Positions 32,301 to 39,190 of a DNA stretch of 39,190 nucleotides are shown here, one piece after another. This DNA is from Armatimonadota bacterium (GTDB lineage Bacteria; Armatimonadota; UBA5829; DTJY01): contig JAGONM010000019.1 of NCBI GenBank assembly GCA_017993055.1, positions 1-39,190 of the forward strand, given 5' to 3'. Each line of letters starts with the position of its first letter. The first letter of the stretch is position 1. Under the pieces are notes generated by a model, which did no database searches, was not told the DNA's origin, and saw nothing but the letters and a program-made list of their open reading frames with translations. Made by a program: the position numbers and the translations under genes.

Positions 32301-34893
32301 CGAGAACATCGAGCAGGTAGAACTGAACGACGTGCTAGTCGAAGAACCGGGGAATCCGCTCCTCGACTGCGCGGGATGCACTGTGGACGGGAACGTCGTT
32401 CCGACCTGCATCCCCGACATCTGGCAGTTGGGTACTCTGTACGTCGGAGAATCCAGAACCATTATCTGCAGAATCCCGACGAACCCGGACTTTGATGACG
32501 ATCTGCTTTACAAGGGACGCGATCCGGATGCGACGAACTCCGCGACAGTATCCGGCATCTGCGCGCGGAGTCGGATAACCGTCAGCGACGGACCGGCGAG
32601 CGCGACGGTGAACCTGCTGGTACCGGACATCTCGTGCCAGAAGCTGGTTGACGACGACCAGAACCCCGATCCGGACGAGCCGGGCGACCTCACTCCGCCG
32701 AGCAACTACCTCGACCTGTCTCAGGACGAAGAGGTTGGCATCGAGTGCGTATCTTACTGGATGAAGGTATGCAACACCGGCGAGGTAGACGTGGACTTCA
32801 CGAATCCTGCCGGCGCCGAATGCCCCGGATTCAAGGATTCTCTGCTGGACAACCCGATACCGGGAGTGATCCTGCCTCCGGGCACGGACGTTGACCAGAT
32901 GTTCCGGACGGCCCTCCAGGCGAAGTTCGGGAGCGAGGTACTGCCGAAGGGTCAGTGCGTCTCGATCAAGGTACTGAACGTGTGCTTCGACGAGAGCATA
33001 CTCTGCCCGAACAACCGGCTGATGAAGAATACCTTCGAGGCATGCGGCATCGCGAAGGAAGACGGAATCTGCCTGCCGCAGAGCGGAGGCGAGGAAGTCA
33101 AGACCGGAGGCTGTTCGGCGACCGTGCAGATCTGCCCGACTTGCATCAAGCTCGAGAAGACCGTGGCGTGCAAGCTGGACGGGCCGTTCGTCGAGAAGGT
33201 CAACGTGATGAAGGGCGAGCCGGTCTTCTTCAAGATCGTCGTGACGAACTGCGGCGGCGAAGCGCTGAAGGACGTCACATTGACCGACACGCTCACGGAA
33301 CTGGTTGACGACCCGGACCCGCTGCTCAACTGCACCGGATGCACGTTGAACGGCGCGCCGGACGCGCGGTGCATACCGGGCGTGTGGAATCTCGGCACGA
33401 TGCAGCCGGGCGAGACGAAGACCATCGTGTGCAGGGTCCCGACGAACCCTGCGTTCGCGGCGCTCGACGGGGACGACTGGGATGCCAAGAACTGCGCGTG
33501 GGCGACAGGGATCGGAGTCGTGAGCGGCGGGCAGGTCAGATCGCCTGAGGCGGGCGAGGACTGCGCGGAGGTCAACGTCAAGGTGCCGTGCATCGAGGTC
33601 ACGAAGCTGGTTGACGACGACAACCACCCGGCGCCGGACGACGCGGGCGACCTCACCCAGCCGACCCACGACCTGAGCCTGGTAGATGAGGTCGAGGACA
33701 TCGAGGAGGCCTGGTACTTCTTCCAGGTGTGCAACTGCGGCGACACCCCGATTGACTTCACCCCGGGGGCCGACGCCAACTGCCCGAGCTTCAAGGACGA
33801 CTTCATCAAGCCGGGCGGCACTTCGGTCAATACGCCGAGCGGCCCGTACATCATACCGGGCACCGACCAGGACCTGCAGGCGCTCTTCCTGGCCGAGCTG
33901 ATCGCGAAGTTTGGCGGGACGACACTGCCGGCGGGCCAGTGCGTATCGTTGTCGCTTCCGATACCGGTATCGTTCGACGAGGCGACGCTGTGTAAGATAC
34001 GGCGCATCTGGCCGGACAAGGTCGAGGCGTGCGGCATAGCGACGGAGCCGGGAGTCTGCGGCGTCAGGCAGGTGAAGGACGACGACACGGCGCGGGTATA
34101 CATCTGCCCGCCTGACCGAAACCTCTACCAGGCGTACCCCGGCGACTCGAACGAACTGGACCAGCACTTCGGCGGCTACCTCGGGCAGAGCGGAGACACT
34201 ATCTCCGCGGTGCCGGGCGTGTTCATCCTGGTGCCGGGCGACAAGTGGAAGAACTTCGTGAAGGCCGCCCAGGTCGGCGTGGAGTACGAACTGAAGAACG
34301 TGGTGCTCACCAAGCAGGTGCCGACTTTCGCGCAGTGCACGGATGTGTTCCGGCCGATCACGATCAGACAGCAGGGCACGCCGAACATCCGGCTGAGATG
34401 GCCGCTGATGTACGAGGCGCCGGGCACGACGTGGACGCTGACGATTCAGTACGGCACGAGCTTCCCGTGGGACGACGACGGGCCTGTCGGACCCAATCCG
34501 GCAGGATACTACCACGAGAGCGAGTGGGAATGGTCGGTGGACGCGAGCCTGGAGAGCATGAAGCTCCTGCTCGACCTGTTCCACGAGGTGCCCTACGCGA
34601 CGGACGAGGTGCCGCTCATCTCCGACGAGGTACTGTACCCGAACCTGAAGGCGAAGCTGGATGAGGTCATCGCCTTCTACGCGGCGGGTGACATGGTGAA
34701 GGCGGCGTTCGCGCTTGGTGAGTTCGAGATGACGGTGATGGATGCATGTATCGGAGTATCGCCGAAGATGCCTTACCCGGGCGGACCCGGAACGGGCATC
34801 GCGAACTCGGAAGAGAATCCGGCATGTTGCAAGCTCCTGGTAGACGCCGAGTACGTAGCCAAGAAGCTCGGACTGTTCCAGGGCATTAAGTAA
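29317..34893 (+). CDS. 1858-residue cysteine-rich secreted repeat protein with the shared C-terminal domain
   Basis: AGGAGGAG at 29301-29308 supports ATG 29317. The signal peptide is MKLKRALLLIAVMLVFTSPVLG. Residues ~23-279 form an unrecognised domain with one calcium-loop-like motif (DSDADGRLTKYD). Four repeats of 320-351 residues follow, starting at 280, 631, 956 and 1276. Each has a DUF11-like half (RGxDVYFxIxVTN ... GNPLLDCAGCT ... PTNPxF ... PDATN) and a second half (KLIDDDxNP ... YYxVCNTGEVxVDF ... FIKPGGT ... IPGTDQDL ... ACGxA). Conserved cysteines recur at fixed places, which suggests disulphides in an oxidising compartment. Residues 1604-1858 are the domain shared with the two genes at 12812-17870. 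The protein is probably a fibrous surface or matrix protein. Nothing in it looks catalytic. Confidence 0.87.
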   Translation: MKLKRALLLIAVMLVFTSPVLGDDPPLVEFQGDAKADFPAGTVWRDDVLGDTKDRRGLCYDMPLGIGSYKQEPINPEDIPASGFNVERVGTIYDCKNDILYIALDICDDRIAWDSDADGRLTKYDPTTGITGALLWENFLDNGLEDYEVDLDVGNGSFGTAFTADMRLFVQSFDGGVTVNATALPLPAGVTFSAYVPMPRIEMPAGSGHYVVEDPNNPGNYLPTEKDIEVKIKGLREHFNNLFPNVSCLPVRIQTRSGATGDLVNEDITDSLFDLCCEPCIEITKGVACSPDGPFLPSATALRGSDVYFQIAVTNCSSGASAEPLRDVVIKDELDEAAGNPLLDCAGCTLDGVPIPNCIPNLGIPIGDLDVGQTKFIVCKFPTNPAFAVEGNNPDATNRARATGVGVYSGVEVVSPAQPDPNVQTWVQATVDVLVPKITCGKLIDDDSNFGADTSDTTAPSCDFRIPSGELKDKQIFYQFCVTNDGEVPVDFAEGQNPNCPSFNDDFIKPGGTEIDDPDNPGQKYKIPGTDQNLNVLFRTALLAKYGSFFLRPGESVCIVSAPVTFDQKKLCPDYPSFTDRFQACGFATCYDDQGKPDANTRCGALCLPPGGGENVSTGICECKVTICPTSIRVNKYASCSPDTPLRPGDPLPGKSVQAVRGSDIYFMISVWNNGGEDLKDVLITDALTEGAGNPLLDCAGCTIDGAPDGCIPGVINIGNLAVNQTKWIVCRFPTNSAFDVQGTSPDATNTASASGVGVLTGVVVNDGPSQATVDVLVPGIECTKLIDDDANPVPGDAGDATPPTAHLNLVDSAVDVEQAWYYYKVCNTGEVAVDFSPGNGCPNFADDFIKPGGTTVIVPPANENYLIPGTDQDLYANFLTALQAKYSRSQLLPGECVELVPEPVTFDEARLCRIKAVWPDTLSVCGLAQNFDLNICGSQQVTTTCSADVTVCPECRIKIEKQVSCWPDRGFGPSVDVLRGADVYFKITVTNTGGENIEQVELNDVLVEEPGNPLLDCAGCTVDGNVVPTCIPDIWQLGTLYVGESRTIICRIPTNPDFDDDLLYKGRDPDATNSATVSGICARSRITVSDGPASATVNLLVPDISCQKLVDDDQNPDPDEPGDLTPPSNYLDLSQDEEVGIECVSYWMKVCNTGEVDVDFTNPAGAECPGFKDSLLDNPIPGVILPPGTDVDQMFRTALQAKFGSEVLPKGQCVSIKVLNVCFDESILCPNNRLMKNTFEACGIAKEDGICLPQSGGEEVKTGGCSATVQICPTCIKLEKTVACKLDGPFVEKVNVMKGEPVFFKIVVTNCGGEALKDVTLTDTLTELVDDPDPLLNCTGCTLNGAPDARCIPGVWNLGTMQPGETKTIVCRVPTNPAFAALDGDDWDAKNCAWATGIGVVSGGQVRSPEAGEDCAEVNVKVPCIEVTKLVDDDNHPAPDDAGDLTQPTHDLSLVDEVEDIEEAWYFFQVCNCGDTPIDFTPGADANCPSFKDDFIKPGGTSVNTPSGPYIIPGTDQDLQALFLAELIAKFGGTTLPAGQCVSLSLPIPVSFDEATLCKIRRIWPDKVEACGIATEPGVCGVRQVKDDDTARVYICPPDRNLYQAYPGDSNELDQHFGGYLGQSGDTISAVPGVFILVPGDKWKNFVKAAQVGVEYELKNVVLTKQVPTFAQCTDVFRPITIRQQGTPNIRLRWPLMYEAPGTTWTLTIQYGTSFPWDDDGPVGPNPAGYYHESEWEWSVDASLESMKLLLDLFHEVPYATDEVPLISDEVLYPNLKAKLDEVIAFYAAGDMVKAAFALGEFEMTVMDACIGVSPKMPYPGGPGTGIANSEENPACCKLLVDAEYVAKKLGLFQGIK
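30154..34125 (+). repeat. Four large two-part Cys-rich repeats
   Basis: Repeats lie at 30154-31206, 31207-32181, 32182-33141 and 33142-34125 (351, 325, 320 and 328 residues). A CxxC signature repeats in each: LLDCAGCTLDG, LLDCAGCTIDG, LLDCAGCTVDG and LLNCTGCTLNG. KLIDDD or KLVDDD marks each second half. Confidence 0.9.
34126..34890 (+). other. Shared C-terminal domain, copy 3
   Basis: Residues 1604-1858. The same blocks occur: YPGDSN, AVPGVFILVPGDKW, QCTDVF, QQGTPNIR, WPLMYE, DEVPLISDEVLYP, DACIGVSP and GPGTGIANS with ENPACCKLLVDAE. It is closest to copy 2. Confidence 0.9.
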
Positions 34894-34909
34894 GACGGCC
34901 TCCGGCCTG

Positions 34910-34925
34910 GCGGGATTCGTCCCGC
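34910..34925 (+). other. TTCG-loop hairpin after the 1858-residue gene
   Basis: GCGGGA (34910-34915) pairs with TCCCGC (34920-34925) around TTCG. It lies 17 bases after the stop and just before the stronger terminator at 34940. It may act with it or protect the 3' end. Confidence 0.5.
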
Positions 34926-34939
34926 TCTGGCATGGCCCG

Positions 34940-34973
34940 GGCCCCCGGCAGGATGCCGGGGGCCTTTACTTTT
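34940..34973 (+). terminator. Intrinsic terminator
   Basis: A perfect 11-bp GC-rich stem (34940-34950 with 34954-34964) is followed by TTTACTTTT. It ends transcription of the 1858-residue gene. Confidence 0.93.
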
Positions 34974-34991
34974 GTGGGTTCGGCGCGGCAC

Positions 34992-35240
34992 CGAGGCAAG
35001 CTGGTGCTAGTGGACGAGGTGGACTTGCACGCCGAGCGATCGCGAGGGGTGCGGGCTGTTCTGCCGGTTCGTGGCGATGCGCGACGAGGAGGCGAGGCAC
35101 CGTGATGGACCCTAACAGTGCGTTCGACGAAACGTCGGGACTCTTCCACGAACGGGTAATCGTGACGGCGATCCTGCATCGGCTGCTTCATCACTGCGTG
35201 GTGGTGGGCAGCAAGGCGAACCTCCACCGACTCCGGGTCT
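34992..35240 (+). pseudogene. Frameshifted remnant of an IS21-family IstB ATPase
   Basis: Three successive frames give pieces that line up with the C-terminal half of IstB, the AAA+ helper of IS21 transposition. They are RGKLVLVDEVD (from 34992), DREGCGLFCRFVAMRDEE (from 35038) and LFHERVIVTAILHRLLHHC followed by KANLHRLR (to ~35225). The order and spacing match the usual 'LLVIDELGYLPLDREGAELFF ... FGDxVLATAILDRLLHH ... YRLR' pattern. The Walker A half and an IstA partner are absent. It sits between a strong terminator and a hairpin, in a stretch without intact genes. This identification rests on pattern memory and needs a search. Confidence 0.6.
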
Positions 35241-35391
35241 GGGCTACAGGGGTGGCCCGAGCAGAACGAATCGCGGGTGGCACGTCTTTACTCTGCCCGA
35301 GTCGCTGTGTCTTCATCCCGGCGTTGACACAGGCAGAAAGCACGGTTCGGTATCCCTCGTAATCTGCAATCGATTCTGAGCCCGATACGTG
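35241..35391. other. Spacer without recognised features
   Basis: Nothing convincing is seen between the IstB remnant and the hairpin at 35392. A sigma-54-like TGGCACG at 35278 lacks the -12 GC and is followed by no gene. Confidence 0.5.
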
Positions 35392-35427
35392 ATCGAGGCA
35401 GGACCGCAAACACGGTCCTGCCTCGAT
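35392..35427. terminator. 15-bp hairpin after the FN3/LVIVD gene
   Basis: ATCGAGGCAGGACCG (35392-35406) pairs perfectly with CGGTCCTGCCTCGAT (35413-35427) around CAAACA. It lies 41 bases downstream of the minus-strand stop. No T tract follows on either strand, so termination would rely on the stem or on Rho. Confidence 0.6.
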
Positions 35428-35468
35428 ATGTACGCTGATGCCTGTCGATTGAGCCAGCCACTGTCAGT

Positions 35469-37265
35469 CTAGTACTTCGCTATCCGAGCGAGATACTTGT
35501 CATCCGTAAGAAACACCATCCTGCCCTGGGTTGCCACTGATCTGCAGTAACCCCCGTAAACCGAATCCTCATAGGAGGGCAGGAAGAACGCCTCACTTGC
35601 CAGTGATCCTCCCGAGAAATCAACCGCTTGCAGTCCGTTGGCCGTATAGACACGGCTGAAGCTAGCTGAGAACGCATAGCCGTCTCCAGCGCACACTCCC
35701 AAGGCCGTATCGCGAGATGGCACCGCACTCAGAATGTTCGGCAGAGAAGCATTGTGTACGTCAATCAGAAGAATGCCGGAGTTACCCGCAGCTACATAGG
35801 CGAATCCCGCCGCGTCTACAGCGATATCCCGTGTCGAGTCGGAGGTCGCCAAGGACATAAGCCATTGGGGGGAGCAGGGATTCGCGATGTTAACCAGCGC
35901 CACACCACACGTGCCGTCGGCGATGATTGCCGTTGTGCCGGACAGCGCTATTGCGAATGCCTGACCGGGCGTATCTACAGAGCCCACGATTCTCAGGGAA
36001 TACGGGTCGCTGATGTCCACAACCACAAGCCCTGCCAGATAGCACGCGGCATAGACCTTACCACCGCTAATACTGACACCGGTCACGTAATCCGGCATAA
36101 GCAAGGTATCAACGATAGCAGGATGCCGCGGGTCCGAAACGTCCACCATGTGGACATTCCGGTCATCTGCAACTACTGCATAGCATCCAGCGAGAGCGAT
36201 ATCAACTGGGTGGGTCAGCCTCAGGCTTCCGATATGTTCCGGCGACTCGGGGCTACTCACATCGTACACATACAGTGAGGAACTGATCCCTGAACGGCCG
36301 AAAGTGTACATTGTACTCTCAGACACTTCCAGCCCTACCGACCATGTGATCTGCGGAATCACTCCTACGGGTTCGCTCTTCGCAAGATCAAGCACATCTA
36401 CTATGGCAAGCCCTCCATAGCCCGCGGCAACACATGCCACACGGCCTGCAACCGCGACTCCTCCGCGGTTGCGCCCCGCCACAGGCACGAAACCGAGTTC
36501 CTGCGGTATCTCGCCAGAAACATCGAAGACCTGCAGGCCATTGGCCACATTGGCGTAGCTGAAATTGGCGAGGTACGCCTTATTATCCATTATAGCCACA
36601 CCAATAGCACAATCTTTCTGTAGTGACTGTGATAGGAGTCTCGGCACTGCAGGAACCCTCACATCCACAGCCAGAAGACCGGCGTACTGGGCAGCCACAT
36701 ACGCACGACCGTCGGCAGTTACACTGACATCTCGGGCAGTATCAGAAGTCGGAAGCGAACCAAGCAACCTAGGCGCCAGGGCGTCACTGACATCCACCGT
36801 AGCCACTCCTCCGCTACCATCAGCAACTACCGCGGTAAGGCCGTAGACGGACACGGCACAAGCCTGCCCGGGAGTATCAGCGACACCATCCAGCAACCGA
36901 GGTAAGAGCGGGTCACTTATGTCTACTATCCTCAGACCCTTCAGATAGTTAGCTACATATAACTTGCCACCTGAAACATGCACGCCGAGAGCGTAGTCAG
37001 TCAGATCGACGTTCGCGACTACAACTGGTGCCGTTGGCATGGCAACATCAATGACCTTGAGACTCTTGCTGTCGCCTACATATGCGAACCCGGAGCTATC
37101 AACTGCCACATCGTAACCATAAGTCAGATCCAGCGAGCTCTTCACGAGAGGATTCGTCCGATCGCTAATGTCCACAATCTGGAAGCCAGTCGAAGACGTA
37201 ACGTAGGCGTATCTACAGTCCTCTGACATGGCAAGCCCGTATGCTTCGCCGATGACCGGGGTCTT
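35469..37265 (-). repeat. Fourteen LVIVD-type blades in two seven-blade blocks
   Basis: The unit is about 41 residues with 'GxAYVAxxxxGLxIVDVSDPxxPxLLG'. The first block is roughly 36346-37250 and the second 35469-36345. Paired marks seven blades apart are DTPGQA with DTPGQA, PTSDTARDV with ATSDSTRDI, and ANGLQVFDVSG with ANGLQAVDFSG. Confidence 0.85.
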
Positions 37266-39190
37266 GCCGATCCACTGGAGGTTGATGGGATCAGGGGCGA
37301 CCGGGGGCGGCTCAGGCAGTTCGTCAGTAGAGCAAACCCCCGCCTGGGAGTTCGATCCGATGGCTGTAACCCGGTAGTGGTAGACCTGCTTGGGCAAACA
37401 ACCGTTGTCCTGATACGTCGTTATGTTGGCACCGACATCTCCAAGGGGCTCCCACGGACCGTCAGCGCTGACGGTACTCCGTTCGATGTGGTAGCTGGAC
37501 TCATGAAGGCTGTTGTCCATCCAGCATATCTCGACCTGCCATCTGCCGGTGTCGTAGTTGAAATCACCAGGCGTCGCCTTCAAGCCAGTCGGGGTGTTGA
37601 GAAGGGTCGTCGTCGATACAATGCCGGAGTATTCGGATTCGCGAGCGTCACTACGCGCGCGGACCCTGAAGTAGTAGAGGGAATGCTCGCCCAGACCTGA
37701 GACGAGACAGGAGTTGTTCGACCCAGTGTATACCTGCTTAGAGAAGTCCGAGTCGGTGGCGGGACTCATCTCGACGATGAACTCAACGTTCTGAAGCGGC
37801 TCGTATGTCCACCTGACCTGGATCTCCGAACCGGAGATAGCCTCGACCTGCAGGTTCGTCGGTGCGACCAGAGGATCAACCGGCGCGGGCGACTGAGTGG
37901 TTGCGCTTGCGGTCTTGAGCGCGCAAGCCTCGCCGTAGGAGTTCGTCGCGCAGACGGCATAGGTGTACGTCGTGCCGGCAACTAGATTGGTGTCCGTGAA
38001 GGAAGTGCGCGGCGTGGGTATCCATGTCGTCACGTCCGACCATGCACCTCCGCTTCGAGTCACCACAAACCACTGTTCGTTGCTCGAGTTGTCCGTCCAC
38101 GAGACGTCGATCTCGGTCGTTGACTTGGCAGTCGCTACAACACTGCTCGGCGCGGCGGGAGCGCCGCCCAGGGTGATGGCGAAGGACGTGCTGGTCGTGC
38201 TCGAGTAGGTCGAGCAGCCGGCCGCGCTGCAGGCCCGCACCCGGTAGTAGTACTTCGTCGAACTGGACAGCCCGGTGTCCGAGTAGGCGGTCATGTTGGC
38301 GGCGACTTCCGCTATCTGTGTCCAAGTACCAGCGCTCGTGGGCGCTCGCTCGAGTCTAAAACAGGTCTCGTTGTCCGATTTGTCCGTCCAGCTCAGGTTG
38401 ATCTGGCTCGAGGACACCGCAACCGCCTGGAGGCCCGACGGAGCTGCGGGAGGAGGCCCTAAGGTCGTCGCGTTGGCGGAGACACACGCGGAATCGCCTG
38501 TCCCGTTCGTCGCACAGACCTGGTAGTAGTATGTCGTCGAGGCGTTGAGCCCGGTACTCGAGTACGTTGTCACATTTGCACCCAGGGACAGCGGCGTCCA
38601 CGGGCCGGAGGCACTGGTCCCCCGATTGATCTTGAAACCGGTCTCGTTCGAAGAGTTGTCTGTCCAGGCGAGGTCTATCCGACTAGACGAAACAGCGGTC
38701 GCCGTAAGACCCGACGGAGCCTGCGGAACGAGAGCAAGTGTGGTCGCGTTGGCGGTCGCACAGGAAGAGTCGCCCGCCGAGTTCGTCGCACATACTCGAT
38801 AGTAGTAAGTCGTACCGGCGGTGAGACCCTTGTCGGAATAGGAAGCAGCATTCGCCGCCGGGGCGGCTATCTGCGTCCACGGGCCGGAGGCACTCATACC
38901 TCTGCTCACCTTGAAGCCGGTCTCGTTGGCCGAGTTGTCGATCCATGCCAGATTGATCTGGGCCGTGGATACCGCGGTCGCCGTGAAGCCCGAAGGCGCG
39001 GCCGGAGGAGCAATCGGCGTAGCGGCGCTGGTAGATGCATAGGACGAGTCGCCGGCCGAGTTCGTCGCGCACACCTGGTAGTAGTATGTCGTCGAGGCCG
39101 AAAGACCCGTGTGCGAGTACGAAGTCGCGTTCGCCCCTAGATTGACAGCCGTCCACGGGCCCGACGCGCTCGTCCCCCAGTTCAGCTTGA
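35469..39190 (-). CDS. FN3-repeat protein with LVIVD double beta-propeller (5' end outside window)
   Basis: The frame stays open to the right edge. Translation from 39188 gives further FN3 sequence (ASGPWTAVNLGANATSYS), so the start and signal peptide lie outside. The visible part, about 1240 residues, has one partial and six full fibronectin type III-like domains (APSGLTATAVSSSRIDLAW, ETGFKI.R, TTYYYRVCATNSAGDS). An array of 14 LVIVD-type blades follows (GLRIVDISDPLLPRLL, GGVATVDVSDALAPRLLG). Blades 3-6 match blades 10-13 far better than other pairs, which indicates two seven-blade propellers made by block duplication. It ends DDKYLARIAKY, without a known sorting signal. It is probably a secreted or surface-bound protein; function is unknown. 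It lacks the shared C-terminal domain. Confidence 0.88.
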   Translation of the reverse strand, partial: KLNWGTSASGPWTAVNLGANATSYSHTGLSASTTYYYQVCATNSAGDSSYASTSAATPIAPPAAPSGFTATAVSTAQINLAWIDNSANETGFKVSRGMSASGPWTQIAAPAANAASYSDKGLTAGTTYYYRVCATNSAGDSSCATANATTLALVPQAPSGLTATAVSSSRIDLAWTDNSSNETGFKINRGTSASGPWTPLSLGANVTTYSSTGLNASTTYYYQVCATNGTGDSACVSANATTLGPPPAAPSGLQAVAVSSSQINLSWTDKSDNETCFRLERAPTSAGTWTQIAEVAANMTAYSDTGLSSSTKYYYRVRACSAAGCSTYSSTTSTSFAITLGGAPAAPSSVVATAKSTTEIDVSWTDNSSNEQWFVVTRSGGAWSDVTTWIPTPRTSFTDTNLVAGTTYTYAVCATNSYGEACALKTASATTQSPAPVDPLVAPTNLQVEAISGSEIQVRWTYEPLQNVEFIVEMSPATDSDFSKQVYTGSNNSCLVSGLGEHSLYYFRVRARSDARESEYSGIVSTTTLLNTPTGLKATPGDFNYDTGRWQVEICWMDNSLHESSYHIERSTVSADGPWEPLGDVGANITTYQDNGCLPKQVYHYRVTAIGSNSQAGVCSTDELPEPPPVAPDPINLQWIGKTPVIGEAYGLAMSEDCRYAYVTSSTGFQIVDISDRTNPLVKSSLDLTYGYDVAVDSSGFAYVGDSKSLKVIDVAMPTAPVVVANVDLTDYALGVHVSGGKLYVANYLKGLRIVDISDPLLPRLLDGVADTPGQACAVSVYGLTAVVADGSGGVATVDVSDALAPRLLGSLPTSDTARDVSVTADGRAYVAAQYAGLLAVDVRVPAVPRLLSQSLQKDCAIGVAIMDNKAYLANFSYANVANGLQVFDVSGEIPQELGFVPVAGRNRGGVAVAGRVACVAAGYGGLAIVDVLDLAKSEPVGVIPQITWSVGLEVSESTMYTFGRSGISSSLYVYDVSSPESPEHIGSLRLTHPVDIALAGCYAVVADDRNVHMVDVSDPRHPAIVDTLLMPDYVTGVSISGGKVYAACYLAGLVVVDISDPYSLRIVGSVDTPGQAFAIALSGTTAIIADGTCGVALVNIANPCSPQWLMSLATSDSTRDIAVDAAGFAYVAAGNSGILLIDVHNASLPNILSAVPSRDTALGVCAGDGYAFSASFSRVYTANGLQAVDFSGGSLASEAFFLPSYEDSVYGGYCRSVATQGRMVFLTDDKYLARIAKY
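37291..39190 (-). repeat. Fibronectin type III-like array
   Basis: Six full domains and one cut by the window edge. The first three full copies are the most alike (AVS-S-I-LAW-DNS-NETGFK, ASGPWT, TTYYY-VCATN); the last two have diverged more. Confidence 0.88.

Noticed and set aside
32335-34584. 749-aa minus-strand open frame
   Set aside because: Antisense shadow of the 1858-residue protein; Arg/Val-rich composition with no domain.
35278-35291. Sigma-54-like TGGCACG-TCT-TTAC
   Set aside because: The essential -12 GC is missing, and no plus-strand gene follows.

Overview
The window is GC-rich chromosomal DNA from a bacterium with an outer membrane. The evidence for that is a C-terminally aromatic beta-barrel protein, a secretin, a PEP-CTERM protein and a multihaem cytochrome c. 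I recognised no tRNA, rRNA or CRISPR array. The mix of PEP-CTERM, a complete Tad pilus locus and very large secreted repeat proteins would suit Armatimonadota or a similar poorly cultured phylum. No marker gene is present, so this is a low-confidence guess.

Layout. (1) 33-2177: a two-gene unit with a LolA-like secreted protein and a degenerate 5'-nucleotidase domain fused to a four-haem cytochrome c. (2) 2251-2742 (minus): a PEP-CTERM protein with a textbook sigma-54 promoter in a divergent intergenic region; an extended -10 promoter faces the other way. (3) 2989-12453: two tandem giant extracellular proteins (1399 and 1749 aa) that share a 101-residue module (4 and 8 copies) and paired C-terminal OB-like domains, combined with different propeller-like repeats. 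(4) 12812-17870: a convergent pair. One protein has an NlpC/P60-like domain and SdrD-B-like modules; the other has an unrecognised N-terminal half. Both end in the same ~254-residue domain and share a bidirectional terminator. (5) 18347-28727: an outer-membrane barrel gene followed by a full Tad/Flp locus (flp, prepilin peptidase, tadE, tadG, cpaB, cpaC, tadZ/cpaE, tadA, tadB, tadC). (6) 29317-34893: an 1858-aa cysteine-rich repeat protein ending in the same ~254-residue domain. (7) ~34992-35240: a frameshifted remnant of an IS21-type IstB. (8) 35469-end (minus): an FN3 array joined to an LVIVD-type double beta-propeller, cut by the right edge.

The whole region reads as a surface or extracellular-matrix island. 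The Tad genes would build a type IVb pilus. The flanking genes encode exported adhesin- or matrix-like proteins. The most unusual signal is the conserved C-terminal domain (YPGDSN ... DEVPLISDEV ... DACI ... ENPACCK). It caps three proteins with unrelated N-terminal parts on both sides of the Tad locus and ends at or near the C-terminus each time. I do not recognise it as a described family. A surface-attachment, sorting or partner-binding module is a reasonable hypothesis, but the sequence alone does not prove it.

Several start sites were moved inward from the longest open frame because a Shine-Dalgarno sequence and a signal peptide agreed on a later codon. The relevant entries say so.
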